DNA of 64,000 nucleotides from Pseudomonadota bacterium (GTDB lineage: Bacteria > Myxococcota_A > Polyangia > GCA-2747355): NCBI GenBank assembly GCA_016702545.1, contig JADJDT010000024.1, positions 3,349-67,348 of the forward strand, in the 5' to 3' direction. The notes beneath the pieces were generated by a model. That model worked only from the letters and a program-made list of their open reading frames with translations, made no database searches and was not told where the DNA came from. Made by a program: the position numbers and the translations under genes. Shown here in pieces: positions 1-8,855 of this stretch (its first letter is position 1; every line of letters starts with the position of its first letter).

Positions 1-127
1 GGTCGGTCAGCGCCACCGTGTTCATGCCGAGCTCGTGCAGCCGCGGGTAGAGATCCTTGAGGCGGATCGCGCCGTCGAGCAGGCTGTACTGGCTGTGCAG
101 ATGCAGGTGGGCGAACGACCCGGCCAT
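1..127 (-). CDS. dnaE: DNA polymerase III alpha subunit, N-terminal fragment
   Basis: This is the start of the replicative DNA polymerase catalytic subunit; the rest lies beyond the left edge. The 42 visible codons begin with an ATG ending at position 127 and carry the PHP-domain opening typical of DnaE: HLHLHSQYSLLDGA, then a lysine-containing helix and the VALTD motif. The alternating histidines are the PHP metal-binding residues. A GGGAG stretch lies upstream of the ATG. It is divergent from murJ, with 286 bases between the two starts. The identification rests on a short but highly characteristic segment. Confidence 0.9.
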   Translation of the reverse strand, partial: MAGSFAHLHLHSQYSLLDGAIRLKDLYPRLHELGMNTVALTD

Positions 128-207
128 CCCGATGCTCCCGCGGCGTCGCCGGACGCGGTCCGGCGGTGGGCGCGGAGCATAGCGCATCGCGGCCGGCCCG
201 GGGACCC

Positions 208-252
208 GATGCCGGACCCCATGCCGGAAGCGATGCTGCCGGACCCGATGCC
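208..252. repeat. short imperfect repeats in the dnaE-murJ divergent spacer
   Basis: Variants of CGATGCCGGACCC occur three to four times in a row in the spacer between divergent dnaE and murJ. No convincing promoter consensus is visible in this GC-rich spacer. It is one of several short tandem repeats found between genes in this window. Confidence 0.5.
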
Positions 253-413
253 AGGCACAGCCGGTAGAAAGGTGGACGCCCCCAGCGTTCCGTGGTGACC
301 TCCGCTCGCCTCGCTGCAAGACGCCCAGCGGGAGGAGGACCAGCGGTGTCAACCACCGTCGCACCGCTGCATCTCGGCCGCGCCTCTGCTGCGGTCCACG
401 CGGGGCCGGCGCC

Positions 414-2021
414 GTGGCGGCGCTGAAGGGCCCACGCTCCAGCGGGGCGGGGGCGCTGGCCGTCGCGGCCGGGATCCTGCTGTCGCGCCTGGCCGGCCTG
501 GTGCGCGAGCGCGTCTTCGCCCACTTCCTCGGCAACTCGGATGCGGCCGGCGCGTTCAAGGCCGCACTGCGCATTCCCAACCTGCTGCAGAACCTGTTCG
601 GCGAGGGCGTGCTGTCGGCCTCCTTCATCCCGGTCTACGCCCGGCTCTTGGCGAGCGGCGAGCTCGAGCAGGCGCGCCGGTTGGCAGGCGTGATCGTCTC
701 ACTGCTGACGCTGGCCGTCGGGCTGCTCGTCGCGCTCGGGACGTTGGCGGCGCCGCTGCTGACCGATCTGATCGCGCCCGGCTTCTCCGCCGAGGTGCGG
801 CGGCTGACGATCTCGCTGGTCCAGGTCGTCTTTCCGGGCGTCGGGCTGCTCGTGCTCTCCGCCTGGTGCCTGGGCGTGCTGAACAGCCACCGCCGCTTTT
901 TCCTCTCCTACGTCGCGCCGGTGCTGTGGAACATCGTGCAGATCGCCGCCCTGGTGGTCTGCGGTGCTCTGGTGGGCGGCGGCAAGCTGGCCGAGGGACA
1001 CCTGGTCCGGCTGCTGGCCTGGGCCACGGTGCTGGGCTCCGCCTGCCAGCTCGCCCTCCAGTTGCCCGCGACCCTGCGCCTGCTCGGCGGGCTCACGCCC
1101 TCCGTTTCGCTGCGCGCGCCGGGCGTGCAGCGCGTGCTCGCCAGCTTCGCGCCGGTCCTCGTCGGGCGCGGCGTGGTTCAGCTCTCCGCCTACCTCGACC
1201 AGGTGCTCGCCAGCTACCTGGGGCCGGGCATGGTCGCCGCGATGGCGTACGCGCAGCAGCTCTACCTGTTGCCCGTGGCGCTCTTCGGCATGGCCATCTC
1301 GGCGGCCGAGCTGCCGGCGATGTCCGTCGCGGTGGGCAGCGACGAGCAGGTGCACGCCCTGCTGCGTGCGCGGGCCGAGGGCGCGCTCGCGCGCATGGCG
1401 TTCTTCGTCGTGCCCTCCGCCGCGGCCTTCGTCGTGCTCGGCGACGTGGTGGTGGCGGCGCTCTACCAGACCGGCCGCTTCGGCGCGCGCGACACGGTGG
1501 TGGTCTGGATCGTGCTCGCGGGCTACGCGATCGGCCTGCTGGCGACTACCCGCGGCCGGCTCTACGCCTCGGCGCTCTATGCGCTGCACGATCCGCGGAC
1601 GCCGCTGCGCTACGCGCTGCTGCGGGTCGCGCTCGCGGCGCTCGGCGGCTGGGTCCTGGCTTTGCCCGTCCGGCGGGCGCTGGGCTGGCCCCCGGAGCTC
1701 GGCGCGGCGGGGTTGACCCTCTCCGCGGGCCTCGCCGCCTGGCTGGAGTACCTGCTGCTCGCGGCTGCCGTGCAGCGTCGCATCGGCCGACTGGGCCCCG
1801 CCGCGACCGCCACGGGCCGCGCGTGGGCCGCCGCGCTGGTCGCCTGCGGCGCCGCCTTCCTGCTGCACCGGCTGCTACCGATCCACCAACCCGTGGTCGC
1901 CGGCTTGATCGTGCTGGGAGCCTACGGCGCCGTGTATCTCGGCGCAGCGCGCGCGCTCGGGCTAGACGAGGCGCGCGGCCTGATCGACCGGCTGCGCGCG
2001 CTGCTGCACCGGCGTTCGTGA
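414..2021 (+). CDS. murJ: lipid II flippase MurJ
   Basis: MurJ (MviN family, MOP exporter superfamily) moves lipid II across the inner membrane for peptidoglycan synthesis. The 535-residue product has the family length and is hydrophobic throughout, with about 14 predicted membrane segments. The N-terminal family signature is clear: a GILLSRLAGLVRER segment, then AGAFKAALRIPNLLQNLFGEGVLSASFIPVY. The start is a GTG, and no better start is visible upstream. It is monocistronic or the first gene of its unit; the next plus-strand gene begins about 140 bases later. I saw no defects. Confidence 0.95.
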   Translation: MAALKGPRSSGAGALAVAAGILLSRLAGLVRERVFAHFLGNSDAAGAFKAALRIPNLLQNLFGEGVLSASFIPVYARLLASGELEQARRLAGVIVSLLTLAVGLLVALGTLAAPLLTDLIAPGFSAEVRRLTISLVQVVFPGVGLLVLSAWCLGVLNSHRRFFLSYVAPVLWNIVQIAALVVCGALVGGGKLAEGHLVRLLAWATVLGSACQLALQLPATLRLLGGLTPSVSLRAPGVQRVLASFAPVLVGRGVVQLSAYLDQVLASYLGPGMVAAMAYAQQLYLLPVALFGMAISAAELPAMSVAVGSDEQVHALLRARAEGALARMAFFVVPSAAAFVVLGDVVVAALYQTGRFGARDTVVVWIVLAGYAIGLLATTRGRLYASALYALHDPRTPLRYALLRVALAALGGWVLALPVRRALGWPPELGAAGLTLSAGLAAWLEYLLLAAAVQRRIGRLGPAATATGRAWAAALVACGAAFLLHRLLPIHQPVVAGLIVLGAYGAVYLGAARALGLDEARGLIDRLRALLHRRS

Positions 2022-2160
2022 GCAGGGACGGAGGCGGCGCCATCGCCCGCTGCGCCGACGGGCGGAGATGGCGAGCGGAGATGGCGAGCGGGACGACACC
2101 TCCCCAACTCGGCTACACTGGCGGGAGCCCTTTCAACTGAAGCGATCAAAGGCGGCTACA

Positions 2161-3324
2161 GTGGCGCGAGCGTGGACTCGTCCTTGGGCGTTGGCGGTCG
2201 TCGCTGCCGTGATGTGCTCGGCCTGCGTACGGGCCGGTTTCGACGCATTCCAGGCCACTGATGCCAGGGTCGTCGGCGTTCGCGACGCGCCCTTCGCCAG
2301 CGATGCGGCACCGTCCGCGGACGCCTGGTCCCGCGACGCGCGGGGCAACACCGACGGCGCCGGCTCCCGCGGCCCCCTGGCGATCATGAGTACGCCGAAT
2401 ACGGCCGTCCGTCCGCTCAGTACCTACGCCTACGATGCCGAGGCCAATCGTTCGGACCCCTTGACCTGGAGCCTGATCGAGGGTCCCAGCGGCATGACCG
2501 TAGATACCGCCACGGGCCTCGTGAGCTGGACGCCCTCGCCAGCACAGCGGGGCACCCATCCTGTGCGCCTCAGCGTCACCGACGGGCGGGAGAGTACCGA
2601 ACAGAGCTACTTGCTTTTGGTGAGTGCCGGCGCGGTGCTCCCCAACGGATTGCACCCCGCCGCGCTGGCTGCGCTGGTGCACGCGGCGCGCGGGGGTCGG
2701 AACTGGCTCGGCGAGCTGGCCACCCGGCCCTTGAGCGTGGGGCGGGCCACCGGGCGGCTCGCGCCGCGCCCCACCTCGAACGCGCTTTCCCGCGAGCTGC
2801 TGCGCTACGTCATTGGCTGCGCCCTGCCACTGGGCACCGCGCTCCGTATCGACGCGGGGGCCGGATCGGAGGCCTTCCAAGGGCAGCTGGGTCTGGCGCC
2901 TCGCTGGCAAACGCGGTCGTGCGACGGCGCCTGCCGGGCCCTGGTCTCGGCCTGCGTGCTCGCGCGTACGAACGCGCTGGGCTTGGCCGTCCCCATCGCC
3001 TGGGCCGCGACCGCTCCGGGCCGCCTTCCGGCGGCGCAGTTGTCGGCGGAGGGGCTGCGCCTCGAGGGCGCGTTCTACGGTGACCTCTTCGCGCCGCGGC
3101 CGATGCTGCTGGCGTGCGCTGGCGCGGCCGCCGTGGGACCCGCTGCCGACGGCCGCAGCTGCACCACGAGCCCTGCCGCCTGCGGCTTCACGATCGCGGG
3201 CCCGTGCGCGGAGCTCTGCGAGCCCTGGTTGGGCCAGGCCTTGGTGGCCTGCCGCGCCGGACGCGGCCTGCGGCGCTATCGAGCGCTCGTGGTGCTCGCA
3301 CCGCGCGGGGAACGAGGACCGTGA
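2161..3324 (+). CDS. lipoprotein with an Ig-like/cadherin-like domain
   Basis: This is a predicted surface lipoprotein of unknown function. A GTG at 2161 is preferred over in-frame ATGs upstream because it puts the signal peptide at the N-terminus (ALAVVAAVMCSAC lipobox) and has an AAAGG ribosome site. An Asp/Ala-rich linker follows. Then comes a putative Ig or cadherin-like module (roughly residues 75-160) with the pattern DPLTWSLIEGPSGMTVD...GLVSWTP...HPVRLSVTDG, typical of He_PIG-type domains. The C-terminal half has paired cysteines and no family I recognise. Its 3' end overlaps the 3' end of the convergent gene by about 137 bases in the current reading, which may be an artefact of that neighbour's frameshift. 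Confidence 0.75.
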   Translation: MARAWTRPWALAVVAAVMCSACVRAGFDAFQATDARVVGVRDAPFASDAAPSADAWSRDARGNTDGAGSRGPLAIMSTPNTAVRPLSTYAYDAEANRSDPLTWSLIEGPSGMTVDTATGLVSWTPSPAQRGTHPVRLSVTDGRESTEQSYLLLVSAGAVLPNGLHPAALAALVHAARGGRNWLGELATRPLSVGRATGRLAPRPTSNALSRELLRYVIGCALPLGTALRIDAGAGSEAFQGQLGLAPRWQTRSCDGACRALVSACVLARTNALGLAVPIAWAATAPGRLPAAQLSAEGLRLEGAFYGDLFAPRPMLLACAGAAAVGPAADGRSCTTSPAACGFTIAGPCAELCEPWLGQALVACRAGRGLRRYRALVVLAPRGERGP

Positions 3325-4464
3325 ACGCTCGCCAGGTCCCTGGCCAAGGAACGAGCGCGGCCCCTGGCGTCAGGCACTGAGCCGGCGCAGGCGAGGTCTT
3401 CAGGGTCGTGGCGCGCAGGGCCCGCAGCTCGTGCTGTAGCTGGGCGATCTGGCGCTGCTGCGCCTGCGCCGTGGCCACCAGCATGCTGGCATAGCCGTAG
3501 AGATCGACTTGGTCGTGCTCGGCGTCGGTGGCGAAGCTCTGCGGCTGTTGATCCTCGAGGATGAAGCCGAGGCGGCGGCGCCCGCGCAGCGCCGGGTCGC
3601 TGTACTCGTAGGTGGCGAGGCGGGTGGCGAGTAGTTGGTCGGCGATCGCCGCGCGCTCGGCCGCCGAGAGGTAGGTGATGTCGCGCTTCAGCCGCCGGGA
3701 GGAGACGGGACAAGCGGTATCCTTTCCTGCGACCCAGGCGCCCGCGCTGCACCGGCGCGCCCCGCCGGGCCCGCAGGCGTAGACGCAGGTCTTGCCCTCG
3801 ATGGAGCACAGGCTGCCGAGCAGCGGTCGCGCCGCGGGGCACGACACGTCGGCATGCGGCGCCTCGCACTGCCAGATCGGGTCGCCCTCGACACAGCCGA
3901 TGGGGCCGAAGTGCCGCAGGCGGTGCAGTGGCAGGCCAGGCCCGCATAGACGCAATAGGCCTCGACTATGGTGCAGGCGGCGCCGGCCGCCTCGCTGCGC
4001 GTCTCGGGACACTCCACCTTCGGCGGCGCCAGGCAGCGCGGAACGGCGAGCTGCCACGCGCCCTCATCGCAGGTCGCCGTCGGCCGGCACGCCGGTCGCG
4101 GGTCTGGCCCGTACTCGCAGACGAGCCCGTCGCGGGGGCACCCTTGCACGCTGCCGCTGGGGAGCTCGACTGGACAGAGCGACTGCTGGGCCGCGTCCGC
4201 GGGCCGGCCATCGGGCCGCCCACGGGCGTCGACCCGCGTATCGGCAGGCGGGGTCGCCGCATCGCTTGGAAGTGCTGCGTCGCGCGGCGCTCCGCGGTCG
4301 CTGCGCCCCGCGTCCCGTTGCGCGCCGACGTCGCGCCGCTCCAAGGGCGGCAGGCTGTCGGAACAGCCGGTGAGGGCGGCCAGCGCGATCGCGCCCACCC
4401 CGGCAGACACCAGGCGCCCGCGCCCACGCGCGACCGTGAGCCTTGAAGACGTACGTCTCGGCAT
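3188..4464 (-). pseudogene. frameshifted Cys-rich lipoprotein with C-terminal S74-type chaperone domain
   Basis: The ATG ending at 4464 has an AAAGGAA ribosome site and opens a lipoprotein signal peptide (lipobox LTGC), then an Asp-rich linker and Cys-rich segments. At about 3908 the reading frame breaks: the Cys-rich text continues in the next frame as FGPIGCVEGDPIWQC. The second half ends with SSRRLKRDITYLS and LGFILEDQQPQS followed by a Gln/Leu-rich helix, the pattern of the peptidase S74 intramolecular chaperone domain. One lost base (an ACTTCGG that should be ACTTTCGG or similar) explains the shift. It may be a sequencing error or real decay. The natural stop may be near 3380 rather than 3188. 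Confidence 0.7.
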
Positions 4465-4624
4465 CGGAGTTCCTTTCCGGGGCGGGGGTATGGGACCTAC
4501 CCCCGTGAACGTTCACAGGACGCGAGGACGGCGAGCGAGGATTATCACTCGGGCGCCGCGGAGCCACCAAGTCGGATCCGCTCGCGCCTCCCCTGCCGCT
4601 CGGGCGACCCCCGCGCTCTGCGCC

Positions 4625-7600
4625 TCACGGTGCCGGCAGCACGCGGGGCTTGCGCTGCCAGATCCCGCCCCGCGTGAAGGCGCGCCAGCCCCAGCCCAGC
4701 CAGCCGATCACGGCGGTGGCGAGCCAGAGCGCCCAGGCCAGCATCGCCAGGCGGTAGATCCACAGCGGCACGGAGATCAGCCACGGCCGACCGAGCTCGC
4801 CCGTGATCCGATCGTCGAACCAGCGCAGGCTTTCGCCCCACGACCCGTTGCCGCTGATCTGCATCTCCGGCGCTCCGAGCAGGCCGGCATGCACGAAGAC
4901 CAGCAGCAGGCCGAGGACCACCAACGAACCGCCGGCGATCGCCAGCTGCGAGCCGTTGTGCAACCAACGGGGCCCGACGCTGTCGCGCTGCCCGCGCCAG
5001 GCCAGATAGAGCAGCCAGCCGGCGATGGTCGCGGCGCCCAGCACGCCGAGTTGCGTCAAGCCCACGCCGAGCAGCAGCCACTGGCGCGCCGAGAGGGGGC
5101 TCCAGGGCAAGCGCGAGAGGCCCAACGCCACCACCAGGAAGAGCCCGAGCTGCGACCAGAACAACACCACCGGCCCGACCACGCCGCCGCCGACGAAGAG
5201 CACCCAGCGGCGCCCGGGCACTCTCACTTCGGTGGTCACGTTCACCGCCGGTGCCCCGAGCTGCACCGCCGGCAGTTGCAGCAGTGTCCGCGAGCCCGCG
5301 GGCTCGCCCCAGCGCAGCTCCAGCTGCTGCGTCCCCGGATGCAGCGCCAGCACGACGCGCTGCCCCTCCTGGCGCAGCGGCTGCTGCTGGCCGTCGATCT
5401 TCACCTGCTCCAGCTCCGCGCCGCCGGGCAGGGTCAAGGCGTGCTCCGCGCCGCGACTGGTGCGCAGGGCGAAGCGCAAGACGGTCTGGGTGCGCCGCTC
5501 ACCGAGCTCCACCTGTCGCGTGACGTGATCGACGGTCAAGACCTGGCCGGCCACCCCGGGCGGTCGTTCGACCGCGAGGGTCAGCCTCTCGCCGGGCAGC
5601 GGCGCCCACTGGCGCAGCGCGGCGCCCTCGTCGCCCTGATGCAGCGGCGCTATCCCACTGGCCTCGACGTGCCAGATCGGACTGGCCTCGAGCGCCCAGC
5701 GCTCGACCCACGGCACGTCGCGCGGCGCCGAGAGCTCGACCCTGGCGCGCTCGGGCAGGGCCGAGCGCCAGCTCGCCTCGCCCTGCGCGGCCTCGATGCT
5801 CACCAGCACCCGGCCGTCGCGCACATGGACCCCGGCGCTGGTGACGGACTCCCCGCCCAGCAGCGGCACCGAGAGCACGATCGCGGCGCCGGGCGGCGTC
5901 CTCCGCACGACGCGTGTCTCCACCTCCCAGGTCAGGCCGAGACGCAGCGTGCGCTCGACCCGCACGAAGGGCGGCAGGTGATGCGGCTGGCCCCCGCCGA
6001 CCGTCTCCGCGCGCACCGCCGCCGGCGCTTGGCGCGTGAGCTGGAGCTGATCATCGATCGCCCCGTCCTCATGGACGCCCGCCAGCTGCCAGCCGACGAG
6101 CCGCGCGTCGATCTGCCGCGGCTTGAGCGGCAGCGGCAACTGCAGGCTGTCCGTGCGCGGGAGCGCCCCCTCGAGCTGCACGAGGTGGGTGCCGGGCCGC
6201 AGGCCGATCCAGAGCGTGCCGCCGTCGAGCGAGAGCTCGCTGGCGGGTTGCCCATCGATCAGCACGCGCTGGGGTCGCCAGTGGTCGACGTGACCGGGCA
6301 GCGGCACCGCCGTCGCCGCCTCGACGGCGAGCTCGAGGCGCAGGCCGAGGCGATCGCCGCTCGCCTCCAGCGCGAGCCGGCCGAGAGTGGCGCAGTGCGG
6401 AAAGCACGGAGGCGGCGTGAGCAAGCGCCGACGCAGCTCGCTGTGGAGCCGCGGTTCAAGCCCCGGCGCCGCCTGAGGCGAGCCGTCGGCGCGAGCCGCC
6501 CCGATCGAGCACGCGGTCAAGAGCAGCCCGACGAGCGCGGCCGCAGTGGAGGAACCGGCCCCGGCCCCGCCGCCGCCCCGCCGGCGCGCCGCGCGCAGCG
6601 GACTCACGCCGACACTCCAGATCAACACCGCCAGCAGCAGCACCCGCAGGCCCGCGAGCAAGCGATGGAGCCAAGGCGGCACCAGCCAGAGCGAGAGGGT
6701 CTCGTCCGCGCGCACCGGCCCATTCCACGCCAGCGAGATCACGCGACCCTGCCAGCGCTGCAGGCCGGGTCCCGTCTGCACCATGGCGTTCGGGTCGTTG
6801 GTCGGCAGCACGCGCTGCGCTTCGATCTTCTCCTGCTTGGGGCTGGCGACGAGGGCGTCGCTGCCATAGCGCGAGAGCAACTGAGACCTTTGGCTGATCT
6901 TGCCGCCGACGCTCTCGTCGCCGCTGCCTGACTCGGCGTTGGCGGCGACCTCGGAGGGCCCGGGGGCAGAGGCAGAGAGCGTCGGCACTTCGCCCCACCC
7001 CCTCGAGGCGCCCGGCGCGCCGTCGGTCCAGGCGGTGGGGTCGAGCACGGGGAATACTCCCTGTCGGACGTGCGCCGCACCGAAGGCCACCGCGTAGAGC
7101 ACCAGGACCACCAGCGCCGCGGCGCGCCCGAGCTGCAGCAGTCCCTCGCCGCGACCGCCGCTCGGCCAGACCCGCGCCAGCCCGGCGATGGCCAGCACCA
7201 AGGCCCAGCTCCAGCGCGGCGCGTCGACCTCCGTCAAGGTGGCCACCAAGGTCACAGCGGCCAACGCCGCGACGCGCGCGCCGAAGAGCTTGGCCACCGC
7301 CAGCAACAACAACAGCAGCAAAAAGACGTCGTCGAGGCCCCAGGCCGCGATCCACGTCGACTCCGCGCGATCGACGCCGCCGACGTGCAGCAAGCTCCAG
7401 CCCGGCGGCAGGTGCAGCTCGCCGCTCACCGAGCGGAAGTCATGCGCCCAGCCCACCGCGCGGGTGTGGCGGCCGGTGCGCGGGCAGCGGCTCTCCGCCG
7501 CGAGCTCGATCGACCCGCGCCGCACCTCCACCGCCGATCGCGCTCCCGGCTGACGCCGGGTCACGAGGCGGTCTTCCCCGCCGACCGCGACGTGTCCGAG

Positions 7601-8773
7601 CTCGGTCCCCGAGCCCATCTCCAGGCGCTGGCTGCGTCGCACTACCCCGCCGATCTGGTCGGCCACCGTGAAGCCTCGGCCATCGAAGTCCAACCACCAA
7701 CGCCGGCGCAGGGTGAGCTGATCCGGCGCCGGCGCGCTGTCGCCGCGGCGCCGCTCGGTCAGCACCAGCGCCGCGCCGGGTACCAGTCGATAGGCCGGCA
7801 GGTGCTTCCACGCCGCCGGCAGCCGCGTTTGCCCGGGATCGACCGCCAGCGCCTCTTCGACGGCCACGACGCGCAGCTCCGGTCGCGCCTCGAAGACCCA
7901 AATCTCCTCTTCGCTCCAGGGGCTCGCTGCCCGCGGCGCCACGAGGCGCGCGCCAGCGACCGCCTGCCGCGCGCGCAGCGTCAGCTCGAAGGTGCCCGGC
8001 CGCAGCTGCAGGCGCAGTCGTCCGTCGCTCTCGACCCGCGCTGGCAGCGCCGCGTCGAGCGCCAGCGGCACGAAGCCCGTCGGCAGCGCCGGTCCGAGCA
8101 GCAGCTCGCGGCTCTTGCCGGCGACGCGCAGCTCGAGGTGCGTCTCGAGCTCGAGCGGTAGCTCATCGACGAGGCGCCGCGTGACGGTCAGGTCGAGGCG
8201 ATCTTCGGCCGCCGCGGCGTTGGCCCGTCGCTGCACCCACAAGGTGCCGTCGGCCACCCGCTCGGGGAAGTCGACTGCACGCCCGTCGATCCGCAACGCC
8301 AGCAGCCCGGTCTCCGGCGGCACCATCAGGCTCTCCGGCAGCCGGCGCCAGCGCAGGCGCCCGGTAATCCGGTAACGCCCCGCCGCCAGCCAGACGACCG
8401 GCCGCTCGTCGCGCGCGACGACCACCGCCGGTCGCCCATCGACGCGCACCTCGCTCGGCCATTGCACCCCGCCTCCGGGCAGCAGCGCGGCGCCCGCGCT
8501 ATCGAGCGCCCAGTCCTGCGCGAAGGTCCCGCCCTGCGCGTCGAGCTCGAGCTCCAGCCGTGACGGCCAGGCGCAGCGGCGTTCACCGCGACTGTGCAGG
8601 AAGGGACAGCGCTCAGCCTCGTGACCGTGCAGCACCCAGGAGACCCACGGGCGCAGCGGCACGGGAACCTCGACGCTCTCGGGCGCGGCGTGGGCGCGGC
8701 GTGGCGCGCTGGGGCTGAGGAGGATCGCCAGCCCGAGCAGGGTGCAGGCCGACCGACGTTGACGACGGATCAT
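4625..8773 (-). CDS. large exported multi-pass membrane protein with repeated beta modules
   Basis: I recognise no named family. The ATG has a GAGGAG ribosome site, and the product (1382 residues) begins with a signal peptide ending AHA. It consists of beta-rich soluble segments separated by hydrophobic clusters: a Leu-rich segment near residues 480-560, further ones near 690-760, and several in the last 200 residues. A module with the pattern V-x-I/V-DG-x-P, then L/W-x-L-x-PG-T, then alternating hydrophobics recurs near residues 111, 255, 820 and 1124. The likely location is the inner membrane with large periplasmic domains. It follows the PEGA gene by 82 bases on the same strand and may be co-transcribed with it. 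Confidence 0.75.
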   Translation of the reverse strand: MIRRQRRSACTLLGLAILLSPSAPRRAHAAPESVEVPVPLRPWVSWVLHGHEAERCPFLHSRGERRCAWPSRLELELDAQGGTFAQDWALDSAGAALLPGGGVQWPSEVRVDGRPAVVVARDERPVVWLAAGRYRITGRLRWRRLPESLMVPPETGLLALRIDGRAVDFPERVADGTLWVQRRANAAAAEDRLDLTVTRRLVDELPLELETHLELRVAGKSRELLLGPALPTGFVPLALDAALPARVESDGRLRLQLRPGTFELTLRARQAVAGARLVAPRAASPWSEEEIWVFEARPELRVVAVEEALAVDPGQTRLPAAWKHLPAYRLVPGAALVLTERRRGDSAPAPDQLTLRRRWWLDFDGRGFTVADQIGGVVRRSQRLEMGSGTELGHVAVGGEDRLVTRRQPGARSAVEVRRGSIELAAESRCPRTGRHTRAVGWAHDFRSVSGELHLPPGWSLLHVGGVDRAESTWIAAWGLDDVFLLLLLLLAVAKLFGARVAALAAVTLVATLTEVDAPRWSWALVLAIAGLARVWPSGGRGEGLLQLGRAAALVVLVLYAVAFGAAHVRQGVFPVLDPTAWTDGAPGASRGWGEVPTLSASAPGPSEVAANAESGSGDESVGGKISQRSQLLSRYGSDALVASPKQEKIEAQRVLPTNDPNAMVQTGPGLQRWQGRVISLAWNGPVRADETLSLWLVPPWLHRLLAGLRVLLLAVLIWSVGVSPLRAARRRGGGGAGAGSSTAAALVGLLLTACSIGAARADGSPQAAPGLEPRLHSELRRRLLTPPPCFPHCATLGRLALEASGDRLGLRLELAVEAATAVPLPGHVDHWRPQRVLIDGQPASELSLDGGTLWIGLRPGTHLVQLEGALPRTDSLQLPLPLKPRQIDARLVGWQLAGVHEDGAIDDQLQLTRQAPAAVRAETVGGGQPHHLPPFVRVERTLRLGLTWEVETRVVRRTPPGAAIVLSVPLLGGESVTSAGVHVRDGRVLVSIEAAQGEASWRSALPERARVELSAPRDVPWVERWALEASPIWHVEASGIAPLHQGDEGAALRQWAPLPGERLTLAVERPPGVAGQVLTVDHVTRQVELGERRTQTVLRFALRTSRGAEHALTLPGGAELEQVKIDGQQQPLRQEGQRVVLALHPGTQQLELRWGEPAGSRTLLQLPAVQLGAPAVNVTTEVRVPGRRWVLFVGGGVVGPVVLFWSQLGLFLVVALGLSRLPWSPLSARQWLLLGVGLTQLGVLGAATIAGWLLYLAWRGQRDSVGPRWLHNGSQLAIAGGSLVVLGLLLVFVHAGLLGAPEMQISGNGSWGESLRWFDDRITGELGRPWLISVPLWIYRLAMLAWALWLATAVIGWLGWGWRAFTRGGIWQRKPRVLPAP

Positions 8774-8855
8774 GCGTGGCTCCTCGGCCGCGCTTGCGGC
8801 CGGCTACCTGCGGGTCTCACTGCGGCGCGTCTGGGCGGCTCGCGGCGGACCTCGC

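Noticed and set aside
3968..6931. 987-codon open frame on the plus strand
   Set aside because: It is antisense to the large exported protein and the S74 lipoprotein, has low-complexity Arg/Gln/His text and no domain; long antisense frames are expected at this GC content.
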